The translations under genes were made by a program, and so were the position numbers. A model generated the notes under the pieces. That model did not search any database and was not told the origin of the DNA. It worked only from the letters and a program-made list of their open reading frames with translations. Below, piece after piece: positions 30,534 through 41,016 of a DNA stretch of 64,000 nucleotides (its first letter is position 1; every line of letters starts with the position of its first letter). Source of the DNA: Phytophthora colocasiae (taxonomy: Eukaryota > Oomycota > Peronosporomycetes > Peronosporales > Peronosporaceae); the NCBI GenBank assembly GCA_018806915.1, contig JAGKQI010000021.1, forward strand, positions 1 to 64,000, in the 5' to 3' direction.

Positions 30534-30775
30534 CGTACAGGTATAGCACATACAGAAGCGCAAAATGCAAAGTCAAACTGCAATTTATTCACAAGAAGAA
30601 CGAGTACGAGTTTCGCGATGAGCACACGTGTCAGCGTGGCCGGCGTGCCACTTTGCCACCGGAACTGGTTGTGACTGAAGATATGGAAGAGACGATACGT
30701 ATGGATCGTACTCCGGAACTTATTTGGAATCAAGTACGCGATGGCTTCTACCCTGAATCTCTCTGTCTTTAGTTA
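30534..30775 (+). pseudogene. MULE transposase N-terminal remnant (zinc-finger region)
   Basis: The plus-strand frame reads YRYSTYRSAKCKVKLQFIHK, then EYEFRDEHTCQR and DRTPELIWNQVRDGFYPES before a stop. The C-x-H-x-C-type core followed by the 'DRTP-x-x-IW' segment is typical of the region before the DDE core in oomycete MULEs. It shows that this element derives from an autonomous MULE. Confidence 0.65.
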
Positions 30776-31118
30776 AGTATGGGCTTACATGCGAACAAGT
30801 AATCCAGCGTGGGCATCGGACTCGGCGGAGCCATTTCGATCCAGACCTGCATGGTGTAGTGGAAGCCCCTCTGTTATCATTGGTGCCAGGTAGCAGGCAG
30901 CCATTTCTCCAATTCTACAGCAATAAACCTCTAGAGTGATATCAACGCATTGCCGTCTCCCCACCCGTCACTACCTGCTTTCATCGACACTATTCAAATC
31001 CTCTCCCAATGCCACGTCGATCGAATCGATGACATGGCGAAGTGTCATGCCACCAGTGAATCTCTCTGAATCTGTAGTCTTGGAATAGTGTCAATAAACT
31101 TATGTACGGTCATTTACA

Positions 31119-31508
31119 GGCAAGGGGACGTCCAAGCAACTCTCGCAGGTACAGGAGAACGACGAGATTATACTGGTGAACAACATATCGGTCAAGGAGT
31201 ACGGATTCCACGAGACCATGCAGTACATTATGAACGTGCCCAAGCCGGCAGTGATCCGATTCCGCCGACCTCCAGCAAACAGACTTAAGGCTGGCGGCTC
31301 GCCTCCTAAGCTGACAGAGAGCGCATCGCTGCCAACGTCTCAGATGGCGGCGATAAACATTGTTGCACAGCCACAACGGGCGCCATCTCCAGGACGTTCA
31401 TCCAGTAATGCCGGCCCGCCACCAGCTCCTGTACGGAGTCAGTCTGCGAGCACGTACTACAATTTAGATATTCACGAGCACATACCGTCGTGTTACTGTA
31501 CCTGATGT
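31119..31508 (+). pseudogene. Captured host exon: C-terminal half of a PDZ domain plus Pro/Ser linker
   Basis: After an intron-like end (TACGGTCATTTACAG, acceptor at 31,118) the frame reads LSQVQENDEIILVNNISVKE, then GFHETMQYIMNVPKPAVIRF and RRP. This matches the second half of a PDZ domain (GD-x-I-L-x-VN, helix, final V-x-x-x-R strand). A Pro/Ser-rich linker follows (QRAPSPGRSSSNAGPPPAPV) and the frame stops at 31,508. The 5' half of the domain would lie in a preceding exon that was not captured, so this is a gene fragment carried by the transposon. Confidence 0.7.
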
Positions 31509-32553
31509 TCATGTATTTTTTAGGCGATCAACTTTGGTCAACGTTTTTTGAAGTGGTCAACGGATTTGGTCATTGACCTTTTTTGTTTTGATCGGATGAT
31601 CCATTTATAATCCTTCGGCCATCAAGGCTCTTTCTGCCAACGCTAATGCTGAACTGTACGTGGATGTTGGATACTGGACGCTCGAGTACGATTCGCAGCG
31701 CTCGAAGGTGGTGACCACCATGAAGGAGCTGGCCTCGTCCGGCACTCTCAAGGGAGTCGCCATCAACACGTCCAACTACCGTTCAACATCGCAGCTCTCC
31801 GAGTTGTGTACCAACTTCCAGACTGCAATGGGGTCGAAAACCATGTCCTGTATCGCGGACACGAGTCGCAACTATGTGGCACCTACAACAACCGACTGGT
31901 GCAACGTTCTCACTGCAGGTATCGGTGCGCCTCCGACATCGGAGACAAACGTGAGCAACCTTGACTACTTCATGTGGATTAAACCGCCTGGAGAGAGCGA
32001 CGGCACTTGCAACGGCGGCCCGGCAGCCGGTTCGTTCTTCGAAACGGGCTTCCAGAAGCTCTGGGACCAGGGCTACTTCGTCAACAAGCTCGGCAAGAAC
32101 ACAATCGCGGAGGGTGGCTCCGACACCTCAGCTTCTCAGACGTCATCTCAGTCGAAGGGCAGCAGTGCTCAGACCACTTCGACTCCGGCGACGGATGACA
32201 GCGCGTCCAAGAGCAAGCCGACGGATGACAGTGCATCACAGACTCAACAAACGAAGGACGACAGCGCCTCTCAGACCACGCAGCAGACATCGGATAGCAC
32301 TGCGGGTGAGGCGGACACCGGTTCCTCCCAGTTAACTGAGACCAGCGCCTCCGAGAGCGTCGCAAGCAGTGCGTCTCAGACAACGGACACAAGCGCGTCG
32401 GAAAGCAGTGCGTCTCAAACTACTGAGACCACGGCCCCAACAGCGACAACTACAGCCCCAACGGCGACTACCGCGACACCTTCAGCTATGACCACCGAGG
32501 CTCCTGCATCGCAGACCAGCAACTGCAAGGTGAAACGTTTCCGCAAGCTTTAA

Positions 32554-33208
32554 GCAGTTTTGGTTCGTACATGTAGTCAAAATAACGTCTAGTATGTTTG
32601 TACAGCACGGGGTGACTCCTCTAAAATGCGTGAGTAGTGTTGCTAGAACAACTACTGTATACCTCCTTTTTTCGTGAGTAAAACCTCCATTTGTAAATTT
32701 TCCCTGTACACTGAACCAATTGAAGGCAAAATCAACTATACTCAACGCAGAAAATCGAGGACCGACTTGAGTGGCGTCACCAATATGTTATAATACGACT
32801 GCCTCTGCATGTACAATGTACGAATCGTACGGTGCTACACGCGGACCAATCGAGCTTTTACAGCCTGGGCGGACAAGTCCTGTGCCAGAACTCCTGCAAC
32901 TGCGTAGCGCAGTTTAGCCATTTCTTTGCGTGACAACAAGAGCAGACACTGGTGCCTTCATATGTTGCTCGCTTGATTCAGCAGTTGAGTTGTAAACAGG
33001 AGGAAGCTGTCGTGACTCGACACAGAAGCCATCTGCATTCATACAATTCCCGTGCAATGTGGTCTTATCCCGCACTCGTATGGCCAAATACAGGATTTAT
33101 CTCTGTTGAACAGGAAGCAAACGAGCTATCCATAGCTGATACCTTTGGTAGAGGGCTACAGCATTCCAACCGCAGTCTGCTTGTTCGAACACCAAGACGC
33201 AAACGATC
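32554..33208. other. Intergenic between GH6-A and GH6-B
   Basis: No recognisable gene. It contains the 3' flank of GH6-A and the upstream region of GH6-B. Confidence 0.5.
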
Positions 33209-33227
33209 TATCATTGTGCAATTTGCC
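33209..33227 (+). promoter_or_regulatory. Initiator + FPR core promoter of GH6-B
   Basis: TATCATTGTGCAATTTGCC, nearly the same as the element before GH6-C, ends 29 bp before the ATG at 33,257. Confidence 0.75.
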
Positions 33228-33256
33228 TCAGCTCGTCGACGCTCCAATCTACACAA

Positions 33257-34576
33257 ATGGTGTTCGGTTCTTCGTTCTCGCGCTTGGTTCTCGCTGCCAC
33301 AGCACTGGCGTTGACGTCAAGCCTCGTCCAAGCTGAGGACTTGTGCTCCATTGCACCGAACTCGTACTCCAAAGCTAAGACGGATCACCCGGAGCTGTCA
33401 AAAGCTCTAGAAGCTCTCGAACAACACGCCATCGCGTCTTGGTTCACGGACCGGATGACAACCGACGAGCGATCCACCATGATCTCCAGTATGCTAAGCC
33501 AGTGCGCTGAGGACACTCGCCTTAGTATTGTCGTGTACGGAATTCCCAACAAAGACTGTGACGCTGGTTACTCCTCGGGAGGAAACGTCAAGAGCACAGA
33601 CGACTACAAGGCCTTCTTGAAGGAACTCACGGATGCTGTCGGTGACCGCAAGGTGCTCTACGTCGTCGAACCGGATGCAGTCGGCCTACTTGCTAAAGAG
33701 GGCAGTTGCGGCGCATCGGCAGGGTATCTTGATAACCTCAAGGTTGCTGTAACAGCGCTGTCTGCCAACGCCAACGCCGAGTTATACGTTGATGTCGGCT
33801 ATTGGATGCTCGCGGACTCGGCGAACGCGGCCAAGATCGCACCGATCATGCAGGAGCTCGGGTCGTGTGGAAAAGTCAAGGGCGTGACCATCAACACATC
33901 CAATTATCGCTCCAACGACGAGTGTGCCACGTACTGCACCAACTTCCAGACAGCTATGGGCAAGAGCGACATGTCCTGCGTTGTCGACACTAGTCGTAAC
34001 TATGCTGGAAACCCTACAAGTGACTGGTGCAACGTGGCTACTGCTGGTATCGGCAAGCCGCCGTCATCAGAGACGGGAGTCTCGAACCTGGACTACTTCA
34101 TGTGGATCAAGCCGCCCGGAGAGAGCGACGGTGAGTGTTCGGGTGGAACTGCTGCTGGTTCGTTCTACGCTGAAGGATTCACTAAGCTTTGGGATCAAGG
34201 GTACTTTGTGAGCGAAGGAGGTATGAAGACGATCAAGGATGGCACAGGCGATGTGACGCAGCAGAATGATAGCCAAACGGCTGCAGGCAGCAGTGTGGAT
34301 CAAACGTCCTTTGTGGGTCAGCAAAGTCAGGCTGGCAATAGTGTGGAACAGACGTCCTCAATTGGCCAAGACTACGACAGTTCTAGTGAGTCTGGTGCCG
34401 GTACGGTTGCCCCTCCAGCGCCGCAAACCCCGTCACCGACGCCGGCCCTAGTCGACACAGGTGCTAGTCAGACACCTGTGGGTAGTAATACTCCTTCTCC
34501 AACTGATACTCCGACCCAAGCTCCGACTGCAGACGGCGCAAAATGCAAGGCGAAACTCCGTAGACGTAACCTGTAA
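33257..34576 (+). CDS. GH6-B: secreted GH6 glucanase/cellobiohydrolase
   Basis: 439 aa, single exon. A signal peptide of about 27 residues ends in LVQA before EDLCSIAP. GH6 landmarks in order: SWFTDR (Asp near the catalytic site), VVYGIPNKDCDAGYSSGG (the position of the acid/base Asp in fungal Cel6A), YVVEPDAVGLL, ELYVDVGYW, INTSNY, DWCNV and FMWIKPPGESDGEC (the conserved Asp of the KP-x-G-E-x-DG motif). It has no fungal CBM1. From about residue 325 the protein is a Gln/Ser/Thr/Pro-rich tail ending in CKAKLRRRNL. It likely cleaves beta-1,4-glucan outside the cell, in host or own cell wall. It is the nearest intact paralogue downstream of broken GH6-A, and a MULE lies 270 bp downstream. Confidence 0.92.
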   Translation: MVFGSSFSRLVLAATALALTSSLVQAEDLCSIAPNSYSKAKTDHPELSKALEALEQHAIASWFTDRMTTDERSTMISSMLSQCAEDTRLSIVVYGIPNKDCDAGYSSGGNVKSTDDYKAFLKELTDAVGDRKVLYVVEPDAVGLLAKEGSCGASAGYLDNLKVAVTALSANANAELYVDVGYWMLADSANAAKIAPIMQELGSCGKVKGVTINTSNYRSNDECATYCTNFQTAMGKSDMSCVVDTSRNYAGNPTSDWCNVATAGIGKPPSSETGVSNLDYFMWIKPPGESDGECSGGTAAGSFYAEGFTKLWDQGYFVSEGGMKTIKDGTGDVTQQNDSQTAAGSSVDQTSFVGQQSQAGNSVEQTSSIGQDYDSSSESGAGTVAPPAPQTPSPTPALVDTGASQTPVGSNTPSPTDTPTQAPTADGAKCKAKLRRRNL

Positions 34577-34839
34577 GCGATCGATTGCGTTGATGTAGTG
34601 TAAAAGTTGCCTGTGAATAATGACCCAACGTCTTGCATGCCATTCCCTCTCCGCCAGCAAACTCTACTGGACACCTAGGTACATGTGCATGCGCTTGGGA
34701 GTGTGCAAACCGTAAAAGCTGAGCTTGCTAGTCGATGGCGAGCCACTCCCGTACGTGTGGAAGTGTGCAATCGGATCTGCCGTCGCGTCGTCGAGTCAAG
34801 TGGTGGACCACCCCTGTCCAACAGGTTGAAGTGCCTGTC
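34577..34839. other. GH6-B 3' flank
   Basis: Short non-coding spacer up to the target duplication of the following MULE. Nothing recognised. Confidence 0.5.
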
Positions 34840-34848
34840 ACCGAAATG

Positions 34849-34870
34849 GGAGTCATTACTACAACTAGTG
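34849..34870 (+). repeat. MULE left terminal inverted repeat
   Basis: GGAGTCATTACTACAAC directly after the target duplication pairs with the complement of the right end (41,592-41,610), sharing TTACTACAAC and the GG start. Confidence 0.75.
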
Positions 34871-35350
34871 TTGTTAATTACCGTGGTATTACCTCCTAAT
34901 AACTACCACGTGGGAATTTGGCAGGTATTACTGAACGGTAATAGGCCCAGGTGTATTGTAAAATTTGCATTTGGGTCGACAATTATCACATTCCGATGTG
35001 AACTTCAACGATGTCGTAAGCTAATATTCCTTGCCACACCACTATTACACAAAAGGTAATCCCACTACTACCGTGGTATGGAGAGGTAATACCGGCGAAA
35101 TGGTATTCCCACGGTATTGATTTCATCCAATACTAACTACAACCTAATTACAACTAGACGATACATCACTGAGAGCAACGCAAAGCAGATTTATGTTGCT
35201 GGGTAAGCTATTCATGTAAATTTTGCTGGTAAGCTATTCATTCAAAATATTTGAAATTCAAATTTGTCGGTTCTTAAGTACGACGAGGGACTGCCTCCTA
35301 TTTTCTCCATAACCCGAGGAAGGGAGAAGGATCGCACGTCAGGCGCTGCC

Positions 35351-38300
35351 ATGGGGAAGCTGTACAAGCAGCAACAGACCCAAGTCATACCTAATATGAA
35401 GGGGAAGAAGAAGCCACAGGCGGACAATGTGGGTAATGCAGGTAAGCTACAGCAACACCAGTCAATAGTAGTATAAGTGCTAATTCTTGGTTACAGAACG
35501 TCGTGCCAGTTTGCGCCCTCGGGGGCGCATTGACTATCTGGTGGCTAACCAAGGCATCACAAAGGACAATCTAAATGACGAAGACTACATTGATGGATCG
35601 GATGGATCGTTAGACTCTGTTCAGGAAGCTGAGCCCGGCTCCAGGGATAACGAAGCGCCCCAAGAAGAAAATGGTGGTGTACTAATCGACGACGCAAATG
35701 GTGGAGCTTTCGATGTAGCTACACAAGAAAGAGAGGCAGTGGACGGTGCTGAAGAGGTCTGTATGAACGAGTTGAGCTCCAGCAACGATGATATTGACGG
35801 ATTAGGCAATAATGGGAGTGTTGCCGCGGCGCTGAACGTTACTAAGAATACTGTAGACACGGGGAACGTAGTGGCTAACGTCAACACTACACCAGACAAT
35901 ACTGACAACAATTTCAGCTTGGGGAGTGCTGAGCAGAAGGCGCATGGGGAGAAGAAGAACGAAGAGAAGAAGAACGAAGAGAAGAACATCGAAGAAAAGG
36001 CGCTTGACGAGAAGAAGAACAAAGATATGAACATCAAAGAGAAGGCGCATGAAGAGAAGAAGAAGAATGAGAAGAGCATCCAAGAGAAGGCGCGTGAAGA
36101 CGAGAAGGAATACGAGAAAGAGGTCGGCAAGAGTGAAAGCAACATTACGTTGGACAACTTGTCGGAGAGTGAGAGGACCAGCGACATGTCGCTTGATTCT
36201 GCAACAAAAAGTAAGGGTATGCTGTGTTACTTGCTGTGTTGTTTGATTTTTTGCTACTGTTGCTAATATAGTCTATGGAAAATCGAGTTACAGAGGCGAA
36301 GAGGGCTATTTTACCACCGCGACATCCTACAAACAACGTTGCTGAAATACCGTTTGAGAAAAAGAGACCTCGACCAGTTCAAGAAGAAGTGGATGCAGAT
36401 AGCGATGAGGTGGATCTTTCGTCGAAGCGGAGCAGGACTTGTGAGCCCAATACTTCTGCCGATTTTGCTGGGTCTCCGATACGAAAACTTTCTCGCCGCA
36501 AAAGTAAAACGTGGGAAGATCGCAAAAAGTTGCTCAAGTCCCACAACCCAGTCGAAAATTTGGTGCCTGAACTTCCACAGGATACGTTCGATACATGGGA
36601 AGCGTTTCACACGATGCTCAAGGAATACGAGCAAAACTTTTTCCTCCACTACCGGATTCGTAGCTCCGAAACGTGCGCCAAGTTCAACAGGTGATGTAGA
36701 CTGCTTCGTGAGTTGGATCACTACTACTGATAACTATGTTGTTTGTTCTGTTGCTTCATATGTTGCTTCATATGGTGCTTCAAATGTTGCTCCGTATGTT
36801 GCATCGTATGTTGTTTGTCAATGTTGCTTTAATATTTTAGCACCCACGATGGCATCGCAAAGATCCCAGATTATTTTTCGCACAGCTACAAGCGTTTGTG
36901 GTGTACTCACGCCGCCACACAGAAAGGTCGTGGTGCAGGTCGGCGTAGTCATGACCAGCGTTATACGGGGTGTGAAGCAAGCTTTGTTGCTCGTGTGGTG
37001 AAGGTTTTGAAAGGTGGCATTGCAAAATGGAAGGTTTGCATTGATCGTGAAAAGGAGGTACAAGTAAACTTTTCTGAGATGATATTTATGATTATCATTT
37101 TCTGACCAGTGTTGCTTAGATTTCCAGACACAACCATCGAACAACCAAGACTATATTTGAGTCGTACCGAGGTGCCAAGTCAATGCCTCTGTCACGCCAA
37201 GTCCGTCAAGATCTCGGTCTCCTTGCTGAAATGAAGACAAGCACAGCTGATGTGAATCGCTATCTTTCTGATAAACTGGGTGGGTAGCAGACTAGTGCTT
37301 CTTGTTCATGTGTATTTACTTTTAATTGAAACTTGATGTGAACGTCTCTTTACGAAACAGACATGACAATTACTCCACAGCAAACACGAAACATGATGCG
37401 GCACTTATTGGGGGCTTCAACAACTGAGCTGAAGTGGAAGGCAATGATGTGCTTTTTGTCCAAGATCAGATGGACATCACGTGTGTCATTGCAATTCAAA
37501 CACGTGTACAAAAGACCTGTTTTGGACAGTGGGGAGACACGTTAGTGATGGACTGGACTCACGGTACCAATAACTTGGGGTACCACTTAGGTAGGGCGTT
37601 TTATTTATCGTTACTATTATCCTGGACTAACACTGTTTAAACTTTTTCAGGCAGCCTTCTCGTGACATCAGCTACAGGACGAGGGGTGCCTGTTATTGAG
37701 TTTCTTGCCTTGGATCAGAAGGCTACAACCATGGAGACAATTATTGACTTCTTCAAGCGGCATAATCCGACCTGGGATAAGATTGAAACTGTCGTTATCG
37801 ACAAAGATTTTGTCGAATGGCGCGTATTAGAGGCTTCCTTCCCTGGTACGAAGATCATTCTTTGTCAGTTCCATGCCATCACGTACTGGAGGAAAGTTTG
37901 TCGCCGATCCAAGTTCGATTTAAAGGTGTCACAACGAGATTTGATGGAAGCAGCATTTGCTAAGCTCGTCTACTGGTAGGTGTTGCTTATTATGTTGCTG
38001 CTTTTGTTGCTTACTATGTTGTTTGCTCTGTTGCTTACTATGTTGCTTCAATGAAACTTGACCTATAGCGAAACACAGCGATCGTTCAACTTGGAGTTGG
38101 AAGCATTTACAAGAGCTTGCGAGAAGGAGTCTCCTCAACTACTCCAGTATTTCACAGCAAATTGGAAAACTTGCGACTCCATGTGGGCAAATTACATCAG
38201 GGGCAAATACTTTTCTGCGGGAAACACCACAACAAACCGGATCGAATCCAATTGGAATCAAGTGAAGCTACTGCTGGGTAAACGTCCACGACTGGATGCA

Positions 38301-38930
38301 ACAATCAGCGGTCTTATGGCTCACCAAACAACAATAATTCGACAACTTCTCGCATCTATAAGGAAACATTCAACCTCTACGCGACAGGCCGACAGCATTC
38401 CGGAATTCCTGGTACGAGTATCGAAGCACCTGAGTGACTATTGCATGGCTAAAGTTCGTTCCCAATGGGACTACTTCGTGGTGTACTTGGCGGATACAGT
38501 TTGCACGAAGAACAGTGGAGTTTTGGGAGAGTGGAAAATTTGTACGCGGGGCCATACGTACACCTGTAATGACTTCCAGTGGTCCTGCAGCTGTCTGTTC
38601 TACTGTAGCCACCACCTGCCATGCCAGCACCTGATGTATATTGCCCAGTGTGTCCATCGATTTGAAAATCTACCGCCGTCTACAATTGCTTTGCGGTGGG
38701 ATATGCTGGCAATGGCCGACATGGAGAACGAGTTCGTTGAAGGCATTTCTTCACTTGTAGACGTTCAAGACACGATGAAAGTAGCTGTCGACTCATTTAC
38801 TCATGACGGTTTAACGCAACCTAGCGTTCCTAACGAGAGAGTTGAAGAATCACCGCGGACCTTAACAATCCAAGACGCTACAGATGCAACCCAGAAGCAA
38901 CATTTGAAGCAACCAAGAAGCAACATTTGA
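35351..38930 (+). pseudogene. MULE transposase with SWIM zinc finger (multi-exon, one frameshift)
   Basis: Exons inferred from splice sites and frame: 35351-35441, 35497-36210, 36294-36690, 36841-37063, 37120-37279, 37361-37590, 37651-37975, 38069-38930. The N-terminus is Lys/Glu-rich with repeated KKNEEK units. A FAR1-like zinc cluster follows (RLWCTHAATQ...YTGCEASF, ISRHNHRTTK). DDE core: MDWTHGTNNLGYHL with the first Asp, VVIDKDFVEW with the second, then LCQFHAITYWRK. SWIM finger: CNDFQWSCSCLFYCSHHLPCQH. A one-base deletion near 37,430 (after TTELK, before VEGNDVLFVQD) breaks an otherwise continuous protein. The frame closes at 38,930 within an AAGCAAC tandem repeat, and related coding resumes in another frame. 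Confidence 0.8.
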
Positions 38931-38955
38931 AGCAACCCAAACAGCAACACTGATA
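38895..38955 (+). repeat. Tandem AAGCAAC repeat at the end of the transposase frame
   Basis: Two copies of a ~26-bp unit (AGAAGCAACATTTGAAGCAA plus CC) plus part of a third. It is the reverse complement of the GTTGCTT words that fill the introns of this element. It causes the frame to stop, so the break here may be due to repeat-unit change. Confidence 0.7.
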
Positions 38956-38959
38956 AAGG

Positions 38960-39965
38960 ACCGAAACAAATGTACTTCTAGGAGCCCCAAGCGCAGCATT
39001 CAACGACACAAGACCAAACGCGGCATTGTTTACGTGAAAATCCGCCGTCAAGAGCGAGCCAATGTAGTTGTTCTGTCTGCTGAGGAAAAATATTGCTACG
39101 CTAAAGCGGTATTTGAGCCAGTCATGGAGTATTTATCTGGGTTGTCCAGCCCAGCGTTTTTGTCTGCTCTTCGCACCTGGAAGGAAACCGTGCGAAATGG
39201 ACTGCGTGAACATAGTGGAGCTGGAGTTGATGTCTCGGGCATTACCGAAGCAGTTGACGAAACAGATAGGTCAAATTCGTCTGATGCTGAATCGGAAATT
39301 GCACCTGCAGAACTTATTGATACCATGCATTTGATCAAGGGAATGGAGCAACGTAGCGCAATTCCTTCGCCAGCGGAAACAGTACGATTGGAGAGTGAAA
39401 AAGCGCCATCTGAACCAGCTTTGCCTGCCCAAGGTATTACCTACGAGTCTGACACAGGCGCAACACCGCAAAACTTTGCAAGCACAAAAGATAAAATGTC
39501 TACTGGAGTCGAAGTGATTCGATTGCCGCAACGGAAGCCTCGCCACAACCAGCGGAAGAAACTGAAACAAGGCACAATAGACAAGAGCGCGAAACCACGA
39601 AAACTAGCTGCCATCTCGCTTCCAGACAAACGCATACCTTCTCTGTCCCGTGTGTTGGAGTGGGCCAGTCACATGGTTGATCCTCATCACGTCAGGGAAA
39701 TCCTCGCAAACTATCCTTTGATTATGGACGACGAATTCATAGCTGCACGTGACGCTAAGAGCAAACGTGAATTTGTTTCAAGTGCTGACTACGACTACAA
39801 CTTCGTGGTCCCCCACAAACTTGTCATCAAGTTGAAAGCTGTGGTGAAACTGAGAAGAAAACATGTCCAAATTCAACGTTCTTTAATGCTGAAGAAGAGC
39901 ACGCTGAAGGTACAACAGAAGAAGTCATCGCTTTTATTCCAGGTGGTTCGCCACGTTTTACCAGA
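38960..39965 (+). CDS. MULE region between transposase and protease, unknown domain
   Basis: The frame starts CTSRSPKRSIQRHKTKRG and continues with IRRQERANVVVLSAEEKYCY and VFEPVMEYLSGLSSPAFLSA. An acidic-to-basic linker follows, then SRVLEWASHMVDPHHVREIL and DYDYNFVVPHKLVIKLK. It probably continues the transposase polypeptide after the SWIM finger and leads into the protease exon after an intron starting near 39,969. The segment is Ser/Ala/Glu-rich with two helical blocks. No family was recognised. Confidence 0.55.
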
Positions 39966-39968
39966 GTT

Positions 39969-40059
39969 AGTAGTATGCTGTGTTGCTTGTTTTGTTGCTA
40001 ACCGCTTGTGTTGCTTGTTATGTTGTTAACCACTTGTGTTGCTTGTTATGTTGATACAG
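39969..40059 (+). other. Intron composed of TGTTGCTT repeats
   Basis: A probable intron from GTAGTATGC to TTGATACAG. Nearly all of it is TGTTGCTTGT/TATGTTG words. Introns at 36,211-36,293, 36,691-36,840 and 37,976-38,068 are made of the same words. The exact 5' site is uncertain. Confidence 0.55.
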
Positions 40060-40125
40060 TGCAGCAGTCTACAGGATGTCACAGTACTATAATATAATGC
40101 GGGAAGCTCAGGGCTTAGATTGCAG

Positions 40126-40982
40126 ACGTCGAGTGGGTCCGGTCGACAAGCTGGGGTGATATTCGCTCGCACCCAGAGCTATTCGATGAAGAAACGGAAA
40201 CCGCGGCGTTAAAGCCTCACTTTGTACCGACGCAACATCAACAATTGGCTGATGATGTCGTGAAGACACTTGAGGGATGTTGCTTGAGCTCAATCTATCG
40301 GTTAAGTGGAGGAGAGTGTGCTGTTATGGTGGATAATTTGGTGGGAAGGCTAGCTCGCGACTGTATGCTGAACGATACCGTTCTTGATTTCGGAATTCGA
40401 TGCATTGCTGAATCAATTGGCGGTTGCTATGTGCTAAGTCCGTTTGCACCGACATTGGGTTGCCCTCCGCCGCCACAAGCTCCAATATCAAGCTACAAGA
40501 GCGTTGTGCTGCCTGTACACCTGGCCGATATTCATTGGGGCGTCATCATCGCCAGCTTTTCGTACGCTACGACGACACCGACAATTACACCATATTTCTA
40601 TGAGCCATTGTGCTCTACCTCATATCGAGCGTCGATGGAATCGACGTACAAAAGCGTTGTGGGAAAATTCCTGAAGGACTGGCATGCTAATTCCATGTCA
40701 GATGAAGATGATCCTGTGGTAGAAAAAAGTGCGTGGATAACTGGGCCTAAACAGCCAGATGGAAGTTCATGTGGAGTCTTGGTGATCGCCCAAGTTTACT
40801 CAATGCTGAAGAAGAGCTTCCAATTCTCGAGAACCACTGTAACGAGAAACGACGTAGCTATTATGCGGTTACGAATTATGTGGATGATTTTACAACTGCC
40901 TGAGGTTAGCACGAGGGCGAACAAAGTTGCTAGAGAAGTTGCTGGGACTGACATTGAACTCTTGGCGACGGTACCCACTTAA
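40126..40982 (+). CDS. Ulp1/C48-type cysteine protease domain of the MULE
   Basis: The exon follows a TTGCAG acceptor at 40,125; the frame is open from GTCGAGTGG to the stop at 40,980. Ulp1-family landmarks: RLARDCMLNDTVLDFGIRCI (substrate-binding segment), IHWGVIIASF with the catalytic His, FYEPL (Glu where Asp or Asn is usual) and GPKQPDGSSCGVLVI with the oxyanion Gln and catalytic Cys. Such proteases remove SUMO or related modifiers. Ulp1 domains carried by MULEs are known from plants (Kaonashi elements). Whether this exon is joined to the transposase message or made separately cannot be told. It appears intact. Confidence 0.8.
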
Positions 40983-41016
40983 GAAAATTGAATTTCGTCT
41001 CAACATACATATTGGC

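Larger units (their letters stand above)
29701..31617. mobile_element. Pack-MULE-like element inserted in GH6-A
   Basis: A 1.9-kb insertion flanked by the 10-bp direct repeat GCCATCAAGG (29,691-29,700 and 31,618-31,627), within the 9-10-bp range of MULE target duplications. Removing one copy restores the GH6 frame (GCC ATC AAG GCT). The ends form an imperfect inverted repeat of ~46 bp. Both contain AAATGGATCAT, then CCGATCAA, then ACAAAAAAGGTCAA. Inside are a MULE N-terminal remnant (30,534-30,775), a repetitive Gly/Ala frame (29,788-30,297) and an exon of PDZ-domain type (31,119-31,505). It is non-autonomous: there is no DDE core. Confidence 0.88.
29205..32553 (+). pseudogene. GH6-A: cellobiohydrolase-like gene, frameshifted and split by a Pack-MULE
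   Basis: GH6 family member. The ATG at 29,205 (VKI...) is followed by a one-base frameshift at ~29,216, inside the signal peptide (RSAAVAALALSMSAINVAQS). The mature start is EELCSITP. A second frameshift lies near 29,445 (before CSEDSRMTIVVYG). Then come IPNKDCNAGYSSGG and VVEPDAVGLLA. Coding stops at the Pack-MULE (29,701-31,617) and resumes with ALSANANAELYVDVGYW. The second half is open to TAA 32,551: INTSNYRS, DWCNV, MWIKPPGESDGTC, a long Ser/Thr-rich tail with TDDSASQT repeats, and a basic end CKVKRFRKL. The 3' part keeps its frame over ~310 codons, so the damage looks recent. In intact form it would be a secreted beta-1,4-glucanase. Confidence 0.9.
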
